Assembly: GCA_015257665.1 (NCBI GenBank)
Contig: JABZJS010000009.1
Coordinates: forward strand, 1 to 38,014
Reading direction: 5' to 3'
Source: Nanosynbacter sp.
GTDB taxonomy: Bacteria; Patescibacteriota; Saccharimonadia; Saccharimonadales; Saccharimonadaceae
DNA length: 38,014 bases
Under the pieces are notes generated by a model that saw nothing but the letters and a program-made list of their open reading frames with translations, was not told the origin of the DNA and ran no database searches. The translations under genes and the position numbers were made by a program. Positions 33,084 through 38,014 of the stretch are shown here, in pieces (position 1 is the stretch's first letter; each line of letters begins with the position of its first letter).

Positions 33084-33089
33084 TTCTCC

Positions 33090-33415
33090 TTATCTCCTCA
33101 TAACCTTTCTATCTTTCTTCTACCTTTATATATTCATCTCTCTTGATCTATATTTATTTCTATTTCTATATCTTTATATCTATATCTCTATCTCTATCTC
33201 TATTTCTATATCCTTATCTCTATCTCTATTTATCTATCTTTATCTACATCTCTATCTTTATTTATTCTCTTTATCTATTTTTATCTTTCTCTCTATTTAC
33301 TTATCTTTCTATTTCTTTATTTATCTCTATCCTCTATCTTTACCTATATATCCCTATATCTCCCTATATCTCCATACATCCATATATCCATATCGATTTC
33401 TCTCCTATTATATAT
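33090..33415. repeat. polypyrimidine tract of degenerate TCTATA/TCTCTA hexamers
   Basis: For about 320 bases the plus strand is almost only C, T and A, with G nearly absent. It is built of variations on TCTATA, TCTCTA, TTTATC and CCCTATA. It lies directly upstream of the replication-relaxation gene. Open frames through it (Leu/Ile/Tyr/Ser-rich) are products of the repeat. Such DNA can be slippage-prone, unwound or triplex-forming. Confidence 0.85.
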
Positions 33416-33469
33416 AAATATATAAAAGAAGAGAAAAAAGAACCCATGCTAACAGGGAAAAAACAGGGT

Positions 33470-33501
33470 AAAAAAGGCGAATTTCGAAATTCGCCTTTTT
33501 T
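33470..33501. terminator. perfect bidirectional terminator palindrome
   Basis: AAAAAAGGCGAATTT (33470-33484), CG, AAATTCGCCTTTTTT (33487-33501): a 15-bp perfect stem with A and T runs, able to stop transcription from both sides. It separates the polypyrimidine tract from the next region. Confidence 0.85.
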
Positions 33502-34113
33502 GAAAGAAGAAAATGGCTACAATGAGGGTATTGTAAGGGTATGGTAGAGTGCTAGAAAGCGAGAGATAGAGACGCTACTAAGTACAATCGCAAGGGGATG
33601 TAGCCTAAGCTGAGAAGCGGGGTGAGGAGGAAGGTCAGACTGTGAGGTTATAGGAATAACGGTAGAGCTTATCTTATGTCTATTATATCTCGTTGGTAGT
33701 ATGCATTTCATAGCGTATATACCAGCGTATTGTTTATAGGTGAGATTGAATAACTCTAAGAGTATTAGGCGAGCTAAGACGCTGTTTTGTATATAGAGTA
33801 TGACTTGTTGTCAGGTGTACTTCAGTAAGCTCGACACAAACAACTGGAAGCCCCTGCTCGCCTTCCATAGGCGCTTCAATCGCGGGTGAGGTGGCTTCAA
33901 AGCCGAGCACGTCTAGCGTAGCGCCTACTGCAGCGGCCAGCGAGATCACAACGGCCCGCGGCATCCGCAACATGACCTGCCACACCTACATCGATATCGG
34001 GCTGGAGCTCGGTTTCGAGCGGGATACGGTCAAGAAGCATCTGGCGGCGGTGCAGGGGTGATTGGTAGCCAGAACGACAATGACCACACCCAGGTCAATC
34101 CGCACTGTATCCG
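33502..34113. other. intergenic region with GC-rich gene remnant
   Basis: 33502-33830 shows nothing recognisable. About 33830-34058 is GC-rich. Its plus strand reads LDTNNWKPLLAFHRRFNRG and then, in a shifted frame, TYIDIGLELGFERDTVKKHL up to a stop at 34058. The minus strand is also open (33734-33985). This looks like the decayed tail of an acquired gene. The family was not recognised. Confidence 0.4.
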
Positions 34114-35163
34114 CTACTCCTGCTTGGCATCTCTGCCGGGTTGCTGCGCTGCCTGCTGCTCCAGCCGATCGAAGTCGCTGACGTAATTGCGGTCTTGGAT
34201 AATGCGAAACGTCTCGAACTCGCTCAGGGCGTGCTCGTCGGCTTGGGTTTTGGAGATGTGGCCTGCGCTGTCGAGGATCTGGCGGTCGTCCAAGTCGAGG
34301 AAGGCGTCGAGGCGTGTGGACCAGTCCTCCATAGTCATGGGGATCTGACGGCGGGCGCGGGACTCGGCCAGATCAAGAAAGGCGTTGACCAGGCGGCCGA
34401 GGTCTTCGAGTTCATCGCGGGTGAGGTAGTTCTTGCCGATGGTCACGTCACCGCGCAGGATCTTGCCGTCGGGGCTGTTCGCCCAGCTGGTCAGGCCCAT
34501 GTGGGGCTGATCGGCCCTGGCGCGGGACTGGATGAGCTCGGCGGCGGTGTGACCATGGACGGCGTAGTGGAGCTTGTTCTGGATAGTCGCGAAGAAGCGC
34601 TTGGTGGTCGGAGCGTCCTTGTTATAGTCAATACTGGTGGCGTAGATGTCGGTAATCTTCTGGTAAAAGCGACGCTCGGATAAGCGAATCTCGCGGATCT
34701 CATCAAGCAGACGCTCGAAGTAGTCCTCGCCCAGGAAGGTGCCGTTTTCCATACGTTGGCGGTCTATAACGTAGCCCCGAATAGCAAAGTCCCGCAGCAC
34801 ACTCGTAGCCCACTGACGGAACTGGGTAGCACGCACCGAGTTGACGCGGTAACCCACCGAGATGATGGCGTCGAGGTTGTAGTGCTGAACCACGTACCGC
34901 TTACCGTCACTTGCAGTTATCCGGAACTTCCGGATAACTGAATCACGCTCCAGTTCACCAGATGAGAAGACATTCCCGAGGTGCTCGCTGATGGTACGTA
35001 CGTCAACGTCGAACAGCTCGGCTATCAGGCGCTGCGTTAACCAGATCGTCTCATCCTCATACCGTGCCTCGATACTGGAACCACCGTTTTGGGCGGTGAA
35101 AATAAGGAACTCGGCGGTGGAGTTGCGGACGAGTTTGGAGGGAGAACCTGGGTTAGTAGTCAT
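34114..35163 (-). CDS. rhuM: RhuM-family (virulence RhuM) protein
   Basis: The 349-residue protein has the RhuM layout. The N-terminus carries ETIWLTQRLIAELFDVDVRT, followed by ISEHLGNVFSSGEL and the QHYNLDAIISVGYRVNSVRA segment. The middle (DYFERLLDEIREIRLSERRF) and the C-terminal DFDRLEQQ are also present. RhuM was named from a Salmonella pathogenicity island, and its biochemical role is not established. It is widespread on mobile islands, often near restriction or toxin genes. A TATAAT -10 (35171-35176, minus strand) lies seven bases before the ATG, so the transcript may be leaderless. A deleted copy lies at 22857-23114. Confidence 0.93.
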   Translation of the reverse strand: MTTNPGSPSKLVRNSTAEFLIFTAQNGGSSIEARYEDETIWLTQRLIAELFDVDVRTISEHLGNVFSSGELERDSVIRKFRITASDGKRYVVQHYNLDAIISVGYRVNSVRATQFRQWATSVLRDFAIRGYVIDRQRMENGTFLGEDYFERLLDEIREIRLSERRFYQKITDIYATSIDYNKDAPTTKRFFATIQNKLHYAVHGHTAAELIQSRARADQPHMGLTSWANSPDGKILRGDVTIGKNYLTRDELEDLGRLVNAFLDLAESRARRQIPMTMEDWSTRLDAFLDLDDRQILDSAGHISKTQADEHALSEFETFRIIQDRNYVSDFDRLEQQAAQQPGRDAKQE

Positions 35164-35170
35164 GCTACTG

Positions 35171-35176
35171 ATTATA
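35171..35176 (-). promoter_or_regulatory. -10 box of rhuM
   Basis: Perfect TATAAT on the minus strand, seven bases before the ATG at 35163; no clear -35 and no Shine-Dalgarno. Confidence 0.6.
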
Positions 35177-35233
35177 CTTTCGATCGATGACTATAGGCAA
35201 ACATATTACACATTTCGGAATTGTGATCTGCCG

Positions 35234-35986
35234 TCAGTTCTCAATGCTGTCGATCGTTCTAAGCATCCCGTCTCGTAGCCAACCGATAACCGTCGTAGCC
35301 AAGAACAAGATGCTTCTCGCGGTAGTCTCGTCAGTTTCTTGTGGTTGATCACTGTCATGCCGATCAGGCTGGTAACCGATGGTAGCTAGTACGTCAATAA
35401 AGACTTCGATGCCAGGCTTGACGTTTATCTTACCATTGGACTTATATTCTCGATCTGGCAGTTTGCACTTCCACTTGTCTGGAGATTGACGGAGTGCGCT
35501 GACCATACTCCCAATGGTTGCTTTGTCGTTCTTGGTTGAGACGATCGGCTTGAGAAGCGTCTCGATGGCCTTGATAGCCTTGCTCCAAGCATCACCCACA
35601 TTCGGATTGCGGCCGAAGGCAGGGGCCCATGCTTCTTGCATATACTGTGAAGCTTGGTCATCTGGCTGAGTTACCTGCTCGTACTCGTCCCAGAGCGCGG
35701 GATCAATCCGCTCCACTAGACGGCTGCCATCAGGCGATACGCGGAGAACGTGGCCCGCAGACTTTAGAATGTGTTCAAGTGGTTGGGCATGGCCGAATCC
35801 GTGACCAAGGAGCCAATCTATGACGTCGAGAGCCCTTGATTCGTCATATATGTTACCCCATACGCTGCTGTTTTGTATGCATGTGATGACTGCATTGCCA
35901 GGATAGAAATTGTTAATGTTGTCGCTGAGTTCGTCGGGTACGTAGTTCAGTTGTCCAATTAGTGTTACGAAGAGGCAGTAGATCAT
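35234..35986 (-). CDS. Abi/HEPN-like conserved protein
   Basis: The protein has up to 250 residues. The C-terminal ~130 residues (from DAWSKAIKAIETLLKPIV, through SMVSALRQSPDKWK to TARSILFLATTVIGWL) resemble the C-terminal domain of abortive-infection proteins and a family of actinobacterial hypothetical proteins. An RH-containing turn (YQPDRHDSDQP) may correspond to a HEPN-type R..H motif. The N-terminal ~60 residues may be non-coding if translation begins internally, as no ribosome-binding site supports the ATG at 35986. A defence role is possible but rests on resemblance only. It lies upstream of rhuM on the same strand. Confidence 0.5.
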   Translation of the reverse strand: MIYCLFVTLIGQLNYVPDELSDNINNFYPGNAVITCIQNSSVWGNIYDESRALDVIDWLLGHGFGHAQPLEHILKSAGHVLRVSPDGSRLVERIDPALWDEYEQVTQPDDQASQYMQEAWAPAFGRNPNVGDAWSKAIKAIETLLKPIVSTKNDKATIGSMVSALRQSPDKWKCKLPDREYKSNGKINVKPGIEVFIDVLATIGYQPDRHDSDQPQETDETTARSILFLATTVIGWLRDGMLRTIDSIEN

Positions 35987-36005
35987 TGATCTAGCCTACA
36001 CTAGG

Positions 36006-36022
36006 CCTGACTGATAGTCAGG
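36006..36022. repeat. short inverted repeat upstream of the Abi-like gene
   Basis: CCTGACT-GAT-AGTCAGG, 7-bp arms, 20 bases upstream of the minus-strand gene start: a possible operator. Confidence 0.4.
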
Positions 36023-36547
36023 AGGGCAGAAACAGGCAGAGTCATGTTATTTGTTACTGCTCGTCGTCTTATCTCACTGCCGCTATCGTTGCCTAGTAAC
36101 TGCTCTGGTATCGTCTAGTGGTTTTGATGCCCTATGGGAGATAATCGGCGCGGAGATGAATGTATCGCGCTATTTGTTTGTGTGTCGAGTGAACACGAGC
36201 ATGCAGCGACAGAATATCTCCGTATCTACACAACACACCAAGTTATGCGCCGAAAAGCTTCTCCGACCCACCCATCACTGATTAAAGAGTGTCAGCCCCG
36301 CGCGTGGCTCTATGACCTAGCAGCTCTTTCCCGGAGAGAACACAGCCACCGATGACCCATTTGACCATCTCTTTAACACTGCCAATGCGCATCTTGTGGT
36401 AAGAGTTGAAATGGAACAGATCATAGAAACAATGTGACCTTCTTATGCCTTTTTGATCTCCTAGTGCTTGAATCGATAGTCAAGAAATTTGCGTGAAACA
36501 TGACTAACGGCCTCTCTTAGGTAAGTTTCCGATCCTTACATTTGGTT
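36023..36547. other. intergenic stretch
   Basis: About 525 bases without a supported gene. Short open frames at 36051-36281 and 36134-36355 overlap each other, lack ribosome-binding sites and show no family features. A half-site AGTCAAGAA at about 36478 repeats one arm of the operator at 36548-36577. Confidence 0.4.
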
Positions 36548-36599
36548 TAGTCAAGAATATTGCAGAATTCTTGACTAAGGAGTACACTAAAACTAACCT
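36548..36599 (+). promoter_or_regulatory. fic2 promoter with 11-bp palindromic operator
   Basis: TAGTCAAGAAT (36548-36558), eight bases, ATTCTTGACTA (36567-36577) is a perfect inverted repeat. Its right arm contains the -35 TTGACT (36571-36576). A -10 TAACCT (36594-36599) follows 17 bases later. Binding would block the promoter. The Fic protein downstream has a C-terminal winged-helix region that could be the repressor. Confidence 0.7.
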
Positions 36600-36634
36600 A
36601 GATTACAACGTAATAGCGAGAAGATCATCCATTT

Positions 36635-37732
36635 ATGTCGAATCGGCCATTCACACCATTACCACTTCCACCTACTCTTGATTTAGCGCCATTGCTTCCC
36701 ATCCTGGTGCAAGCACATGAGGCCATTGCCCGCTACGACGAAGCTGTTATTCACCTGCCGAATCCGCGTCTTGTTAGGCGATCGTTCGAAACGCAAGAAG
36801 CAGTGCGCAGTTCGAGCATTGAGGGGACGCAGGCCACACTAACTGACGTATTGGAGCTCGATGCGGCCGATGTGCGAGGGGAAACAACTCGCTTACATGG
36901 AGATTATCGTGAGATTGCCAACTACCGACGGGCGATCGCACATGGCCAGGAGCTTTTAGAGAAGCGACCACTTGCCGAGGTAGTGATCAAAGAACTGCAT
37001 TGTATCTTGCTAGACTCGTCACGCGGTATGCATCGCTCACCAGGAGAATTCCGACGTCATCAGGTGCATATTGGGCCGCCAGGTGCCACGATTGATGAAG
37101 CTCGGTTTATACCACCAGAGCCACACAAGATTCCTGAGCTATTTTCTGATCTCATGAAATATCTTCATGATGACAGTCAGCCCGATCGGCTCATTCAAGC
37201 TGCCGTCGCACACTACCAGTTTGAAGCAATCCATCCGTTTGCTGATGGTAATGGCCGAGTTGGGCGTATCATGATTCCATTGTATTTGTATGAGAAGGGA
37301 CTAACTTCTTATCCAAATCTCTATCTCTCTGAGTTTCTTGAGCAGCATCGTCGAGACTACTATGAAGCACTTGGCGGTGTGAGTCGAGGAGACTGGCATA
37401 CATGGATAGCGCTATTTTTGCGAGCTGTTCGTACACAAGCGCTCATTACGAAGCGGCGAGTTGATGAAATCGATGCACTTTATCGTGAGATCCATGCGAC
37501 GCTGCCTAGCTTTCAAAGTCGGTATGCGCCATCATTTTTGGATGCTTTGTTCATGACGCCAATCTTTACGCGGGCAAGTATCTTCAATCAGGCAGAATTG
37601 CCGAGCAAACAGTTGGCTTCCGCGCTGGTCGATAAGTTTTGTCAGGCTGGTCTCATTGTCGATGCAGCACCGCACCGGCAGCGCAACAAAACTTTTGTTT
37701 TTCGGCGGTTGCTGCAGATTGTTGATGCCTAG
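36635..37732 (+). CDS. Fic-domain protein with N-terminal inhibitory helix and C-terminal winged helix
   Basis: The 365-residue protein is a class II Fic enzyme. The N-terminal SSSIEG (about residues 58-63) matches the [ST]xxxE[GN] inhibitory motif. The active site is HPFADGNGRVGR (about residues 200-211). The C-terminal ~80 residues, with SIFNQAELPSKQLASALVDK, look like a DNA-binding winged helix. This domain order is that of SoFic-type proteins, which AMPylate themselves or partner proteins. It is unlike the shorter Fic protein at 15110. No adjacent antitoxin is needed because the inhibitor is built in. The Shine-Dalgarno is poor. Confidence 0.94.
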   Translation: MSNRPFTPLPLPPTLDLAPLLPILVQAHEAIARYDEAVIHLPNPRLVRRSFETQEAVRSSSIEGTQATLTDVLELDAADVRGETTRLHGDYREIANYRRAIAHGQELLEKRPLAEVVIKELHCILLDSSRGMHRSPGEFRRHQVHIGPPGATIDEARFIPPEPHKIPELFSDLMKYLHDDSQPDRLIQAAVAHYQFEAIHPFADGNGRVGRIMIPLYLYEKGLTSYPNLYLSEFLEQHRRDYYEALGGVSRGDWHTWIALFLRAVRTQALITKRRVDEIDALYREIHATLPSFQSRYAPSFLDALFMTPIFTRASIFNQAELPSKQLASALVDKFCQAGLIVDAAPHRQRNKTFVFRRLLQIVDA

Positions 37733-37913
37733 AAACGAACGTCAATAACTTATTCCGAACTACTACTCAATATTGGACTAATCGAGCTCATCCTTGTATT
37801 GTCGCGAGAGACGGTGTGTTTACTTGTCATCAATGCGTGGATTGACCAAGGTGTGTTGAGGGAGCACCTTTGAGTAGCTTCCGAAGGAATAAAGCAAATT
37901 GCCCACATGCATA

Positions 37914-37942
37914 TTGCATAGACTAGTTGACTATTTTATAAA
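37914..37942 (+). promoter_or_regulatory. promoter of the gene cut by the window end
   Basis: TTGCAT (37914-37919), 17 bases, TATAAA (37937-37942), eleven bases before an ATG at 37954. Confidence 0.6.
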
Positions 37943-37953
37943 TAGCAACCATT

Positions 37954-38014
37954 ATGAGTGGCACCCACAACCCCCAACCGCAACAAACTGAGCTTCTTGC
38001 TGTCGTAGAATACT
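37954..38014 (+). CDS. start of an unidentified gene, cut by window end
   Basis: The frame is open from ATG 37954 to the edge and starts MSGTHNPQPQQTELLAVVEY. It is too short to assign. The polar, Gln-rich N-terminus and the position next to fic and rhuM would suit a type I restriction methylase subunit, but this is a guess. The promoter upstream supports it being a real gene. 37733-37913 holds nothing recognised. Confidence 0.5.
   Translation, partial: MSGTHNPQPQQTELLAVVEY

Noticed and set aside
33067..33547. Long hydrophobic open frames across the polypyrimidine tract
   Set aside because: They consist of Leu/Ile/Tyr/Ser/Phe imposed by the TCTATA-type repeat, are open in two frames at once, and have no supporting start site.
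36051..36355. Two overlapping small open frames before the second Fic gene
   Set aside because: No ribosome-binding sites, no recognisable domains, overlapping each other in different frames.

Overview
The window most likely comes from a host-associated member of Candidatus Saccharibacteria (TM7) or a close relative. This is inferred from gene content, because no rRNA or other phylogenetic marker is present. The support is compact coding with ATGA-type overlaps, the standard genetic code, a complete arginine deiminase (ADI) operon of the kind known from oral TM7 epibionts, a replication-relaxation family protein, and many genes that start only 6-10 bases after a -10 box. No transposase, integrase, tRNA or CRISPR array was seen.

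Layout. 1-2800: a DHA2-type MFS exporter cut by the window edge, a NUDIX hydrolase, and a kinase-like gene broken by a one-base frameshift. 2811-4877: groES-groEL behind a textbook CIRCE operator, closed by an intrinsic terminator. 4895-7297: a metal-stress operon with a CsoR/RcnR-type repressor, its palindromic operator, and a CPH-type (CopB-like) P-type ATPase with a His-rich N-terminus. 7314-9830: a VanZ-RDD fusion membrane protein and a secreted, membrane-anchored GH18 glycosidase. 9827-14128: a MarR regulator with a perfect palindrome on its own promoter, followed by two overlapping genes for a heterodimeric ABC exporter. 14149-17092: a small membrane protein, a PEBP/YbhB protein, a Fic protein, a TylF-like methyltransferase and a standalone PD-(D/E)XK nuclease resembling CdiA C-terminal toxins. 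17185-22818: the ADI operon arcA-argF-arcD-DDAH-arcC, which would convert arginine, and possibly methylarginines, to ornithine, CO2, ammonia and ATP. 22857-26500: a degraded accessory region with a RhuM remnant, an AT-rich Firmicutes-like island (DUF1413, a frameshifted ORF6N gene and an inverted ORF6N remnant), and then three copies of what looks like an undescribed small RNA family. 26445-30163: a MacB/FtsX-type ABC transporter, a PadR regulator and a PspC-domain membrane protein. 30252-31588: an APH-like kinase and a 70-residue orphan protein. 32226-38014: an accessory region with a replication-relaxation protein behind a 300-base polypyrimidine tract, a RhuM protein, an Abi/HEPN-like protein, a second Fic protein with an 11-bp palindromic operator, and the start of a further gene.

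The most novel signal is at 25381-26024. Three dispersed copies each carry a TTGACA / 16 bp / TATAAT-like promoter, a 5' hairpin with a TTAAT-type loop, and a terminator hairpin holding an inner covarying stem with an 8-base loop. The distance from the -10 box to the end of the U-tract is 79-80 bases in all three. A second structured element, a hairpin with a conserved CAGAACCA loop, occurs at 16654-16691 and, inverted with compensatory stem changes, at 25831-25872.
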